Source: Betaproteobacteria bacterium
Lineage (GTDB): Bacteria > Pseudomonadota > Gammaproteobacteria > Burkholderiales > SG8-39
Reading direction: 5' to 3'
Assembly: GCA_016234705.1 (NCBI GenBank)
Contig: JACRAS010000125.1
Coordinates: forward strand, 1-50,425
Length of the DNA: 50,425 nucleotides
How positions within the stretch are numbered: position 1 is the first letter of the stretch; every line of letters starts with the position of its first letter. Shown here one piece after another: positions 1-7,615 of this stretch. A program made the position numbers and the translations under genes. The notes beneath the pieces were generated by a model. It did not search any database, was not told the origin of the DNA, and saw nothing but the letters and a program-made list of their open reading frames with translations.

Positions 1-305
1 AGGCGCTGCTGCTTGCTGACGCCGGAGTTGTTGAGCAGGATGTCGATGCCCCCCAGGGCCGACTCGGCGGCGGCCACCGCGGCGCGCACGCTCGCCACGT
101 CGGTTACATCCATCCTCGCCACGCAGGCCTTGCCGCCGGCCCGCTCGATTTCCTGCTTTAGCTGTTCCAGCTTGTCGGTGCGGCGCGCCGCCAGCGCGAC
201 CCTGGCGCCGGCCTGGGCAAGAATTTGGGCGAAACGCCAGCCGAGCCCGCTGGAGGCGCCGGTGACGAGTGCGGTTTTGCCGTCGAGGCGAATGCTTTGC
301 TGCAT
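1..305 (-). CDS. Short-chain dehydrogenase/reductase (SDR), partial, runs off left edge
   Basis: The first 101 residues of a classical SDR are visible; the rest lies outside the window. The Rossmann nucleotide-binding motif TGASSGLG is at residues 15-22 and the NNxG element appears as NNSG at residues 92-95 (NNAG is commoner). The catalytic Ser/Tyr/Lys triad is not in view. These enzymes reduce or oxidise keto/hydroxy substrates with NAD(P). The gene is divergent from the IclR regulator at 452 across a 146-base gap, and a CoA-transferase lies beyond that regulator, so a role in acyl-CoA or hydroxyacid metabolism under IclR control is a reasonable inference. The substrate cannot be assigned. 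Start chosen at the ATG just upstream of the Rossmann strand, as is usual for the family. Confidence 0.88.
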   Translation of the reverse strand, partial: MQQSIRLDGKTALVTGASSGLGWRFAQILAQAGARVALAARRTDKLEQLKQEIERAGGKACVARMDVTDVASVRAAVAAAESALGGIDILLNNSGVSKQQR

Positions 306-427
306 GTTGTGTCCTTTGTGCGCGGGTTTTTCCGGCGCCACGGTACCGCGTTCTGTCCGTGGCGACAAGCGGTACGCCTGGTTTTTTTGAATTGCACACT
401 TCCGCTGCTGCCTCTTGCGTTCGAATA

Positions 428-463
428 TTTCACATATGCTAAAATATTTTCATGAATGTGAAA
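428..463. promoter_or_regulatory. Inverted repeat overlapping the iclR-family start codon, candidate operator
   Basis: A perfect 8-base inverted repeat, TTTCACAT and ATGTGAAA, is separated by 20 bases and surrounds a palindromic AAAATATTTT at 441-450. It sits in the AT-rich part of the divergent SDR/IclR promoter region and overlaps the regulator's own ATG at 452. IclR-family proteins commonly bind palindromes in divergent intergenic regions and often repress themselves. That this is the site is inference from position. Confidence 0.45.
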
Positions 464-1186
464 ACAGCCGGTCGCACCCTCGACCTGTTCGAGGCCTTCG
501 CGCGCGAAGGCAGGCCGCTGTCGCTGTCGCAGCTGGCGCGGGCCATCGCCGCGCCGGTGTCCTCCTGCTTCGGCATCGTGCGCACCCTGGAGGCGCGCGG
601 CTATTTGTATGAAGTCAAATCGAGGGGCGGCTTCTATCCCACCAAATTGCTGTTCGAACGCGCCCGCGTCATCGCCAGTCATGATCCGCTGGCCGAACGC
701 TTCTTGCCGCTGCTGGAAAAGCTGCGCGACCAGACCGGCGAAACCGTGCTGGTGGCCAAGCGCCTGGATCGCCAGGCGGTGTACTTGGAGGTGCTGGAAA
801 GCCCGCACAGCATCCGCTACAGTCCGAAAGTGGGCGAGTTGAGGTCGCTGCATGCCGGCGCGAGCGGGAAGGCACTGCTGGGCGGCCTCGCGCCGGCGGT
901 GCGCAACGAGTTGCTCGCCGGCATGAGGCTGCCGCGCATGACCTCCAGGACCATCACGTCGCGCGCCGCCCTGGAAACCGATCTGGAGCAAGGTCGCGCG
1001 CGCGGCTGGTACGTAACGCGCGGCGAAACCGTGGCCGACCTGATGGCGGTGGGGGTGCCGGTGGCGGTAAATGGGGAAATCTACAGCGTCGCCCTGGCGG
1101 GACCGATGCAGCGCATGGACGGCGCATTGAAGCGTCACGCGAAGCTGCTCACGGAGTTGCGCGCCGCGCTGGAGCGCGAGGCGTGA
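452..1186 (+). CDS. IclR-family transcriptional regulator
   Basis: This 244-residue protein has the IclR layout: an N-terminal winged helix-turn-helix (about residues 5-65, including LSLSQLARAIAAP) and a C-terminal effector-binding domain (about 75-240) with the typical segment SLHAGASGKALL. Length is normal for the family. Such regulators sense small aromatic or short-chain metabolites and control adjacent catabolic genes. It is divergent from an SDR gene and followed on the same strand by a CaiB/BaiF CoA-transferase, which together look like its targets. The ATG at 452 is used because the helix-turn-helix begins within a few residues. A palindrome overlapping the start suggests autoregulation. 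The ligand is unknown. Confidence 0.9.
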   Translation: MNVKTAGRTLDLFEAFAREGRPLSLSQLARAIAAPVSSCFGIVRTLEARGYLYEVKSRGGFYPTKLLFERARVIASHDPLAERFLPLLEKLRDQTGETVLVAKRLDRQAVYLEVLESPHSIRYSPKVGELRSLHAGASGKALLGGLAPAVRNELLAGMRLPRMTSRTITSRAALETDLEQGRARGWYVTRGETVADLMAVGVPVAVNGEIYSVALAGPMQRMDGALKRHAKLLTELRAALEREA

Positions 1187-1219
1187 ATCGTACTGGGCGA
1201 AGAAAAGTCAAAGGCATCT

Positions 1220-1299
1220 ACCACAAAGAGGACACGACGGACGCGAAGTAAGGCCAAAGCGCTTCGTTCGATCTTGCCGTTCTCCGTGTCCTTCGTGGT
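1220..1299. repeat. Imperfect palindromic intergenic repeat
   Basis: The left arm (1220-1248, beginning ACCACAAAGAGGACACGA) and right arm (1282-1299, CTCCGTGTCCTTCGTGGT) are imperfect reverse complements around a 33-base centre. The right arm resembles an intergenic motif (ACCACGAAGGACACGAAG and its complement) that recurs in many environmental bacterial genomes. It lies between the IclR gene and the CoA-transferase and may form a stem-loop in the transcript. I saw no other copy outside coding sequence in this window. Confidence 0.6.
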
Positions 1300-1337
1300 G
1301 AAACTCAGTTGCTTGGATCGGGAAGGAATAAATCACA

Positions 1338-2501
1338 ATGAGCTGGCTGCCGCTGGAGGGCATCAAGGTCGCGGATTTCTCGGCGCTGATACCCGGACCA
1401 TTTACTACCGCTATTCTGGCCGACCTCGGGGCCGACGTGATTAAGGTCGAACCCCCTAAAGGTGATGCGGCCAGAAGCCTGTTGCCGGCGGTGTTCCATG
1501 CGACCAACCGCAACAAACGTTCAATTGCGCTCGATCTGAAGCACCCGCATGCGAAACCCGTGATCGAGCGCCTGACGCGCCGGGCCGACATCGTCATCGA
1601 ATCCAACCGTCCTGGCGTGACGGCGCGCCTGGGGACCGATTACGCCAGCCTGTCCGCGCTGAACCCAGGGCTCATCTACTGTTCGCTTTCGGGTTTCGGC
1701 CAGAACGGACCCTGGCGCGACAAGCCGGGTCACGATATCGGCTATGTCGGCGCCAGCGGCGGGCTTTCCTATCCCGGCTCCTGGCTCGGGAAGCCGGCGC
1801 GTTCCAGCATTCCCATCGCCGACATGCAGGGCGGCAGCTTCGGCACCATTGCCATCCTGGCGGCGCTGCACCAGCGCGGCCGCACCGGCAAGGGCGCCGA
1901 ACTCGACCTGAGCCTGTACGAAGCGGGCTTGTTCTGCGCCGCGCTGCGCCACGGCATCGGCGAGCACACCGATCCGCGCGCGCATATCTGGCCGGTGAAC
2001 GATCTGTTCGAGACCGCCGATGGCAGCGTGCTCATCCTGGGCATCGTCGAGCAACATTTCTGGGAAAATTTCCGCGCCGCGGTCGGGACCCTCGCGCCCG
2101 CGCTGGCAGATTCGAAGTTCGACACCGATCACAGCCGGCGCAAGCATGGAGACGAGCTGTCGCGATTGCTGAAAACACTGTTCCTGCAGAAGACCGCGAG
2201 GGAGTGGCATGCGCTGCTCGAGCCGCAGGACGTTCCGGTCGAGCTGCCGCTGACGCCGGCCCAGGCGAGCCGCACCGAATATGCGCGGGCGCGCGAAGCC
2301 GTGGCCGAGGTGGACGGCGAGCGCCATGTTCTGTTTCCGCTCTGGGCCAACGGCCGCCGCGCCGGCGGACTCAGACGCGGCACGCCCGCTCTCAATGCAG
2401 ACGGCCGGGCGGTATTGCAGGAACTGGGATTTGCGCACGACGAGATCGAGCGCATCCTGCGTTCGGCCGTGGCACCCGGCGCAGCCGGAGTAACGGGGTA
2501 G
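1338..2501 (+). CDS. CaiB/BaiF (family III) CoA-transferase
   Basis: This 387-residue protein starts with the family signature GIKVADFSALIPGPFTTAILADLGADVIKVEPPKG. It continues with NRNKRSIALDLKHP and LIYCSLSGFGQNGPWRDKPGHD, all typical of family III CoA-transferases. These enzymes move CoA between a donor acyl-CoA and an acceptor acid through an aspartyl-CoA mixed anhydride; the likely nucleophile region is around residues 165-195. Length is normal. It follows the IclR gene at 151 bases, so co-regulation is plausible. Substrate specificity cannot be read from sequence: formyl-CoA transferase, succinyl-CoA:mesaconate transferase and racemases share this fold. A second, diverged member occurs at 39539-40699. 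Confidence 0.92.
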   Translation: MSWLPLEGIKVADFSALIPGPFTTAILADLGADVIKVEPPKGDAARSLLPAVFHATNRNKRSIALDLKHPHAKPVIERLTRRADIVIESNRPGVTARLGTDYASLSALNPGLIYCSLSGFGQNGPWRDKPGHDIGYVGASGGLSYPGSWLGKPARSSIPIADMQGGSFGTIAILAALHQRGRTGKGAELDLSLYEAGLFCAALRHGIGEHTDPRAHIWPVNDLFETADGSVLILGIVEQHFWENFRAAVGTLAPALADSKFDTDHSRRKHGDELSRLLKTLFLQKTAREWHALLEPQDVPVELPLTPAQASRTEYARAREAVAEVDGERHVLFPLWANGRRAGGLRRGTPALNADGRAVLQELGFAHDEIERILRSAVAPGAAGVTG

Positions 2502-2612
2502 AAATGGAATTGGTACTGGGTATCTGCCGCAGTAGTTGAACCACACCGGTTTCACGACAGCTGGCAAGGATTTGGGCTAAGATTCGCGGCGGTTCGGAGA
2601 TGGGAGATTGCA

Positions 2613-2828
2613 ATGCAGAAATATCAAACGTACATAGACGGCAAATACGTCGACCCGGCCTCGGGCAAGTGGTTCGACAGCTACAATCCCTATACCGGCG
2701 AGCCCTGGGCACAGATCGCGCAGGGCACCGCCGAGGATGCGGACCGGGCCGTGCGCGAATACCTGCAGGTGAAAAGCGTCTGGATCAACACCGGCGCGGT
2801 AACCGGCAATCCGTTCGTGATGCGTTGA
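2613..2828 (+). pseudogene. Aldehyde dehydrogenase remnant: N and C termini fused in frame
   Basis: The 71-residue product has two recognisable halves. Residues 1-47 (MQKYQTYIDGKYVDPASGKW onward to EDADRAV) are the N terminus of an NAD(P)-dependent aldehyde dehydrogenase. The last 24 residues (REYLQVKSVWINTG then NPFVMR) are the typical extreme C terminus of the same superfamily. About 400 residues between, including the catalytic Cys and Glu and most of the NAD site, are missing, yet the frame is kept. The product cannot be an active enzyme. An in-frame deletion within an ancestral full-length gene is the simplest reading; an assembly error is the alternative. Confidence 0.85.
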
Positions 2829-2849
2829 GTGATGTCATTCGGAGGTGGG

Positions 2850-2939
2850 ATGCTTAACAATGAAAATGGGTTGATCATAGATAATGGGCCGATCGCGGCG
2901 GGCGAAGCGATGGCAGAGTTTGCGCTGGTGAAGACATGA
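2850..2939 (+). CDS. Mini-ORF (29 codons) coupled to the NUDIX-MBL gene
   Basis: The ORF begins MLNNENGLIIDNGPIAAGEA and ends EFALVKT. A strong Shine-Dalgarno sequence, GGAGGT, lies three bases before its ATG. Its stop overlaps the next start as ATGA at 2936-2939, the usual arrangement for translational coupling. It follows the aldehyde dehydrogenase remnant, so it could be another internally deleted gene that kept its two ends, or a leader peptide. No family is recognised. Confidence 0.35.
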   Translation: MLNNENGLIIDNGPIAAGEAMAEFALVKT

Positions 2940-4630
2940 ACCAGCCCCCTGTTCCCCTGGTCCCGCGTCCCGCCGCGAGCCTGATCCTGGTGCGCGACAC
3001 GAACGCCGGCATGGAGGTTTTCATGATCCGGCGTTCGGAGGAGGCCGATTTCGTTAAAGGCGCCCATGTCTTTCCCGGCGGCGGGGTCGATGTCGCCGAT
3101 GCTTCGGCCGAATTGGCGGCCTATTGCGAAGGCCTGGACGATTTTGAGGCGAGCCGGCTGCTGGGAGTGGAGCGGGGCGGCCTGGCCTATTGGGCCGCTG
3201 CCATGCGCGAGTGCTTCGAGGAAGCCGGACTGCTGCTCGCCCATGACGAGCGCGGCGAATACGCCGACTCGAACCAGCCGCAGCGCGTAGAGGTATTCGC
3301 GCAATGGCGGGAGTCGGTGCGTGCGGGGCGGGCGACGCTCGCCGACCTGTGCCGCGAACACCAGTTGCGCCTGGCTGTAGAACGCCTGGCCTATTACAGC
3401 CATTGGATCACCCCGCCCGGGCGACCGCGCCGCTACGACACGCGCTTTTTTGTCGCCGTGGCGCCGGCGGCGCAGACGCCCTCGCACGACAACAGCGAGA
3501 CCGTCGATCACCTTTGGATCCAGCCCGCCGAAGCGCTCGAGCGCCACCGGCGCCGCGAGCTGCATCTGGTGTTCCCGACCATCAAGACGCTCGAGAGCAT
3601 TGCCGATTTTCCCACCGCCGAGGCATTGATGAAGTTTGCGCGCTCGCCGCGCGAAATGCCCCTTATGGCGCCGCGCGCCGCGACCACGCGCGCGGGCAGA
3701 AAGATCCTGGTGCCCGGCGATTACGCCTACGCCGAGGTCGGCCGGCTCGATCCGGAGGGCAAGGGCACGGTCGCCGGCGAAATTATTCCCGGCGCGGTGG
3801 TGCGACTGTCGGATAAAGTGCGGCGCATCACCGCCCCCAATCCGGGCTTCATGACCGGTCCCGGCACCAATACCTATCTTCTGGGCGCGGGCGGGGACAT
3901 AGCCGTGATCGACCCCGGTCCCGCAATCGATGCCCACATCGAGGCGCTGCTCGCGGCGGCCGGCGCTCGCATACGCTGGATTCTCGTCACCCACACCCAT
4001 ATGGACCATTCGCCTGCGGCCGCACTGCTGAAGGCGAAAACCGGCGCAGAGCTCATAGGCATGCCGCCTCCGCCGTTTGGCAGCCAGGATCAGAGCTTTC
4101 GCCCCGACCGCGTGCCCGTGCACGGCGAGTGCATCGAGTTGGCCGGCGGCGCGCTGCGCGTGATCCACGCGCCGGGGCACGCCTCGAACCAGCTTTGCTA
4201 TCTGCTCGAGGAGGAGAAGCTGCTATTCACCGGGGACCACGTCATGCAGGGCTCGACCGTGGTCATCAATCCGCCCGACGGCGACATGCGCGTCTATCTC
4301 GACTCGCTGCGCCAGCTGCAGGGCGAGGACCTCGCCTGGTTCGCGCCGGGGCATGGATTTCTCATGGACAAGCCGCAGGAAGTGCTGGAACGCCTGCTCA
4401 TTCACCGCCGCATGCGCGAGAACAAGGTGCTAAAGGCGGTGCGGAGTGCCGGCACGGCGACGCCGGAGGCGCTGCTGCCCGTGGTGTACGACGACGTGGC
4501 GCCGGGTCTGCATCCGATGGCGAGCCGGTCGTTGCTGGCGCATTTGATCAAGCTGAAAGCGGAGCACAAACTGGTCGAGGCGCGGGGAAAATGGAGCATT
4601 GCACAGGGCGAGGCACCGAGGGGCTCCTGA
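2936..4630 (+). CDS. NUDIX hydrolase fused to a metallo-beta-lactamase-fold hydrolase
   Basis: This 564-residue two-domain protein has an N-terminal NUDIX domain (about residues 10-235) with a Nudix-like helix, AMRECFEEAGLLL, preceded by HVFPGGGVD. The C-terminal part (about 295-555) is a metallo-beta-lactamase fold with the metal motif HTHMDH at residues 353-358, then HAPGHASN, FTGDH and APGHG. It ends in a winged-helix-like segment as in LACTB2-type nucleases/hydrolases. NUDIX domains cleave nucleoside diphosphate-X compounds; the MBL part may act on a thioester, phosphoester or RNA. The fusion suggests sequential steps on one substrate or a detoxification role, but neither substrate is known. 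Start is fixed by ATGA overlap with the mini-ORF upstream. Confidence 0.88.
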   Translation: MNQPPVPLVPRPAASLILVRDTNAGMEVFMIRRSEEADFVKGAHVFPGGGVDVADASAELAAYCEGLDDFEASRLLGVERGGLAYWAAAMRECFEEAGLLLAHDERGEYADSNQPQRVEVFAQWRESVRAGRATLADLCREHQLRLAVERLAYYSHWITPPGRPRRYDTRFFVAVAPAAQTPSHDNSETVDHLWIQPAEALERHRRRELHLVFPTIKTLESIADFPTAEALMKFARSPREMPLMAPRAATTRAGRKILVPGDYAYAEVGRLDPEGKGTVAGEIIPGAVVRLSDKVRRITAPNPGFMTGPGTNTYLLGAGGDIAVIDPGPAIDAHIEALLAAAGARIRWILVTHTHMDHSPAAALLKAKTGAELIGMPPPPFGSQDQSFRPDRVPVHGECIELAGGALRVIHAPGHASNQLCYLLEEEKLLFTGDHVMQGSTVVINPPDGDMRVYLDSLRQLQGEDLAWFAPGHGFLMDKPQEVLERLLIHRRMRENKVLKAVRSAGTATPEALLPVVYDDVAPGLHPMASRSLLAHLIKLKAEHKLVEARGKWSIAQGEAPRGS

Positions 4631-4663
4631 CTATCGGATCTTAGAATCTTCTAAGGAGACATC

Positions 4664-5107
4664 ATGTTCAAGAACGTGCTGATTCCCACGGACGGGTCGA
4701 AATTGTCGGTGAAGGCGATCAAGTCGGGCGTGGTTTTCGCCAAGAGCGTCAACGCCCGCGTTACCGGCTGCTATGTGGTTGAACCCTTCCAGCCTTACTA
4801 TTTCGGCGATTACATACCGCCGGACATGCCCACGCCCAAAGAATTCGAGCGCCACGCGCGCGAGGCCGGGGAAAAATACTTGAAGCAGATCGAGACTGCG
4901 GCGCGTGCCGCAGGGCTGACATACAGCGGATCGGTGGTGAAGTCGGACAGCCCTTACGTGGGCATTATCAACGCGGCTAAGAAAGGCGGCTGTGACCTGA
5001 TTTTCATGGCCTCACACGGGCGCAGCGGCCTGTCGGGGCTGTTGCTCGGCAGCGAAACCCACAAGGTGCTGACCCACAGCAAGATTCCGGTGCTGGTGTA
5101 CCGCTAG
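4664..5107 (+). CDS. Universal stress protein (UspA family)
   Basis: A single Usp domain of 147 residues starts NVLIPTDGSKLSVKA and ends with the ATP-binding motif pattern G-x2-G-x9-G-S within SHGRSGLSGLLLGSETHKVL. The intact glycine motif suggests the ATP-binding subtype. Usp proteins are cytoplasmic and accumulate under starvation, redox or low-oxygen stress. A clear AAGGAG ribosome-binding site precedes the ATG. It lies 33 bases after the NUDIX-MBL gene and converges on fnr, and a second Usp gene occurs at 8097, so both flank the oxygen-response genes. Confidence 0.93.
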   Translation: MFKNVLIPTDGSKLSVKAIKSGVVFAKSVNARVTGCYVVEPFQPYYFGDYIPPDMPTPKEFERHAREAGEKYLKQIETAARAAGLTYSGSVVKSDSPYVGIINAAKKGGCDLIFMASHGRSGLSGLLLGSETHKVLTHSKIPVLVYR

Positions 5108-5205
5108 CGTGAGTCCGGCTAGGCGTGCGCTATATCGCAAGCAAGCCGGGGAAAACAGCTTGCCTGTATCCAAGTCGTGGTCACGCGCGCCCGGGCGGGA
5201 TATCC

Positions 5206-5949
5206 CTAGCCAGGATCCCGGCCGAGCACGCTCTTCAGGCCGTTGCTGTCGAGAATGCGTATGTTTTTCTGCTGCACCCCGATCAGGCCGTCTTCCTGGA
5301 ACTTTGAGAACGTGCGGCTGACGGTTTCCAGTTTCAGCCCGAGGTAGCTGCCGATCTCTTCGCGCGTCATGCGCAGATTGAATTCCGAGGGTGAATAGCC
5401 GCGCGAAGCGAAGCGCTGCGACAGATTGAGCAGAAATGCGGCCAGCCGCTCCTCGGCGCGCATGCTGCCCAACAGCAGCATCACCCCGTGCTCGCGCACG
5501 ATTTCGCGGCTCATCACCTTATGAAAGTGCTGCTGCAGCACGTACAATTCGCGCGACAGTTCCTCCAGGCGGGCGTAGGGGATGACGCACACCTCGCTGT
5601 CTTCCAGGGCGACAGCGTTGCAGGAGTGCTGGTCCGAACCGATGCCGTCCATGCCCAGCATGTCGCCGGCCATATGAAACCCGGTGACCTGGTCGCGGCC
5701 GTCCTCCATTACCAGGGTGGTTTTGAAAAAACCGCTGCGCAAGGCGTAGAGAGAGCCGAATTTCTCTTCGGAACGGTATACACTGTCGCCACGCTTGACC
5801 CGTTTGCGCGTATAGACCATCTGGTCCAGTTTCTCGATCTCGTCATGACTGAGGCCGGTCGGAAGGCACATCTCGCGCAGGCTGCAATTGGAACATGCAT
5901 TTTTGAGCGCGTGTATGTCGATGACCTTGGCAAGCTTTGGGGCGCTCAT
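5206..5949 (-). CDS. fnr: FNR-type oxygen-sensing transcription regulator
   Basis: This 247-residue CRP/FNR-family protein has the cysteines expected for an oxygen-labile [4Fe-4S] cluster: C19-x2-C22-x5-C28 near the N terminus plus C110 in the cyclic-nucleotide-like barrel. The C-terminal helix-turn-helix (about 190-222) contains ETVSR, the recognition-helix core of true FNR proteins that read TTGAT half-sites. Under low oxygen it dimerises and switches on anaerobic genes. It is divergent from hemN, and a perfect FNR box lies between the two start codons, so control of hemN and feedback on itself are both likely. FNR orthologues in this class are also called Anr or Btr. Confidence 0.93.
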   Translation of the reverse strand: MSAPKLAKVIDIHALKNACSNCSLREMCLPTGLSHDEIEKLDQMVYTRKRVKRGDSVYRSEEKFGSLYALRSGFFKTTLVMEDGRDQVTGFHMAGDMLGMDGIGSDQHSCNAVALEDSEVCVIPYARLEELSRELYVLQQHFHKVMSREIVREHGVMLLLGSMRAEERLAAFLLNLSQRFASRGYSPSEFNLRMTREEIGSYLGLKLETVSRTFSKFQEDGLIGVQQKNIRILDSNGLKSVLGRDPG

Positions 5950-5975
5950 CTGTGTACACCTAAGGAAGAATTGGT

Positions 5976-5989
5976 TTGATCCACATCAA
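5976..5989. promoter_or_regulatory. FNR box between fnr and hemN
   Basis: TTGATCCACATCAA matches the FNR consensus TTGAT-N4-ATCAA exactly. It lies 26 bases upstream of the fnr ATG and 33 bases upstream of the hemN ATG. If it activates hemN at the classical -41.5 position, the transcript would begin almost at the hemN start codon, giving a very short or absent leader. Confidence 0.88.
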
Positions 5990-6022
5990 CATTTTCATTC
6001 CGGAATTGTGCAAACTTGACCG

Positions 6023-7438
6023 ATGAGCGTGACCGCCTTGCATACTAATTCGTTTCAAGACAACCTGCAGGTTGATGCCGAGCTGCTGAGAAAATTCAAC
6101 ATCAGCGGTCCGCGCTATACCTCTTATCCGACCGCAGACCGCTTCGTCGAGGCCTTTGACGAGGCTGCTTATCGCAGCTGGCTGGCGAAGCGCAATGTGG
6201 GCGGGATCACCCGATCGCTTGCATTATACGTCCACTTGCCTTTTTGCGACACAATTTGCTACTACTGCGGCTGCAACAAGATAGTCACCAAGGATCACGG
6301 CCGTTCAGCTAAGTACCTGAAATATCTGGCCCGGGAGATCCGCCTGCAAAGCACCGAGTTGGGCGGCAGGCGGCGGGTGACGCAGATGCATTGGGGCGGC
6401 GGCACGCCGACCTTCCTCAGCGAAGCCGAACTCACCGAACTGATGCAGATGATACGCCAGAGCTTCGAGCTCGATCCGCACGGCGAGTATTCGATCGAAG
6501 TGGATCCGCGCAAGGTCGGCGAGGAAAAGGTGGCGCTGCTGGGCGCGCTCGGCATGAACCGCATCAGCGTCGGTGTGCAGGACTTCAACCCCGAAGTGCA
6601 GCGCGCCGTCAATCGCATCCAGAGCGTGGCGGAAACCATCGAGGTGATCGACGCGGCGCGCAAGCACGGCTTCAAGTCGGTCAACATCGATCTGATTTAC
6701 GGTCTGCCGAAGCAGACGCTAGCCGGTTTCAGTGACACGCTGGCGCAGGTGATCAAGTGTTCGCCGGATCGGATCGCGCTCTACAATTACGCGCATTTGC
6801 CGGCGGTATTCAAGCCGCAGCGGCGCATTCTCGATGTTGACATGCCGCAGCCGGAGGTAAAGCTGCAGCTCATGATCGATGCGATCGAGACGCTGCTCGC
6901 TGCCGGCTACGTCTACATCGGCATGGACCATTTCTCCAAGCCGGACGACGACCTGGCGGTGGCGCAGCGGCAGGGGCGGCTGTACCGCAATTTCCAGGGC
7001 TACTCGACCTACGGTGATTGTGACTTGATCGGGCTGGGCGTGTCGGCGATCGGAAAGATTGGCCCGACCTACAGCCAGAACGTGCGCACCCTGGAAGAGT
7101 ATTACGACCGGCTCGACAGCGGGCTGCTGCCGGTGATGCGCGGCATCGAAGTAACCGCCGACGACTTGGTGCGGCGCGCGGTGATCCAGGCCTTGTCCTG
7201 CCATTTTGAATTGTCGATGGAAGCGATCGGGATTGCGCACCTGGTCGATTTTCGCGCCTACTTCGCCGCCGAACTGGCCGAGCTGCGCGAGTACGCCAAG
7301 GATGGGCTGGTGGAAATCGACGGCGACTGGATCGTGGTCACGCCGAGAGGGCGGCTGCTGGTGCGCATCCTGTGCATGGTGTTCGACAAATACCTGCGCC
7401 AGGCAAGTCGGCGCGCGAGTTATTCCAAGGTAATCTAG
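6023..7438 (+). CDS. hemN: Oxygen-independent coproporphyrinogen III oxidase
   Basis: HemN is a radical SAM enzyme that decarboxylates coproporphyrinogen III to protoporphyrinogen IX without oxygen. The 471-residue product has C75-x3-C79-x2-C82 plus C84 (PFCDTICYYCGCNK), the iron-sulfur ligands of the family. It also has SGPRYTSYPTADRF near the N terminus, HWGGGTPTFL, and a C-terminal HemN domain (about 370-450). Length matches E. coli HemN (about 457). It is divergent from fnr with an FNR box between, which explains induction under low oxygen, when the oxygen-dependent enzyme fails. A TauE/SafE remnant begins three bases after its stop. Confidence 0.95.
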   Translation: MSVTALHTNSFQDNLQVDAELLRKFNISGPRYTSYPTADRFVEAFDEAAYRSWLAKRNVGGITRSLALYVHLPFCDTICYYCGCNKIVTKDHGRSAKYLKYLAREIRLQSTELGGRRRVTQMHWGGGTPTFLSEAELTELMQMIRQSFELDPHGEYSIEVDPRKVGEEKVALLGALGMNRISVGVQDFNPEVQRAVNRIQSVAETIEVIDAARKHGFKSVNIDLIYGLPKQTLAGFSDTLAQVIKCSPDRIALYNYAHLPAVFKPQRRILDVDMPQPEVKLQLMIDAIETLLAAGYVYIGMDHFSKPDDDLAVAQRQGRLYRNFQGYSTYGDCDLIGLGVSAIGKIGPTYSQNVRTLEEYYDRLDSGLLPVMRGIEVTADDLVRRAVIQALSCHFELSMEAIGIAHLVDFRAYFAAELAELREYAKDGLVEIDGDWIVVTPRGRLLVRILCMVFDKYLRQASRRASYSKVI

Positions 7439-7441
7439 ATC

Positions 7442-7615
7442 ATGGAGGCCCGGTTCGCGGCCGCCTTCCTGACCGGACTTCTGGGCGGAGTTCACTGCGT
7501 CGGCATGGGTAACGGCATTGTCGGCGCGCTGCTGGCCGGTTTCGCGTGTCGCGGGCCTGGCAGGGGCGCCGATCCGGGCGAGCATATCCGGCAAGGGCTG
7601 CTGTGTATCATCTGA
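7442..7615 (+). pseudogene. TauE/SafE-type membrane protein remnant (N terminus only)
   Basis: The 57-codon ORF starts three bases after hemN. Residues 9-35 (FLTGLLGGVHCVGMGNGIVG) match the first helix of the TauE/SafE family found beside cbb3 oxidase, hemN and fnr genes in betaproteobacteria, where the usual motif is GGVHCVGMCGGIVG. Here the Cys-Gly pair after GM is replaced by Gly-Asn. After about 35 residues the sequence becomes Arg/Gly-rich and stops; full-length members have 220-250 residues and six or more helices. It is probably non-functional, formed by deletion. Its end overlaps the start of the SirB2 gene. Confidence 0.7.
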
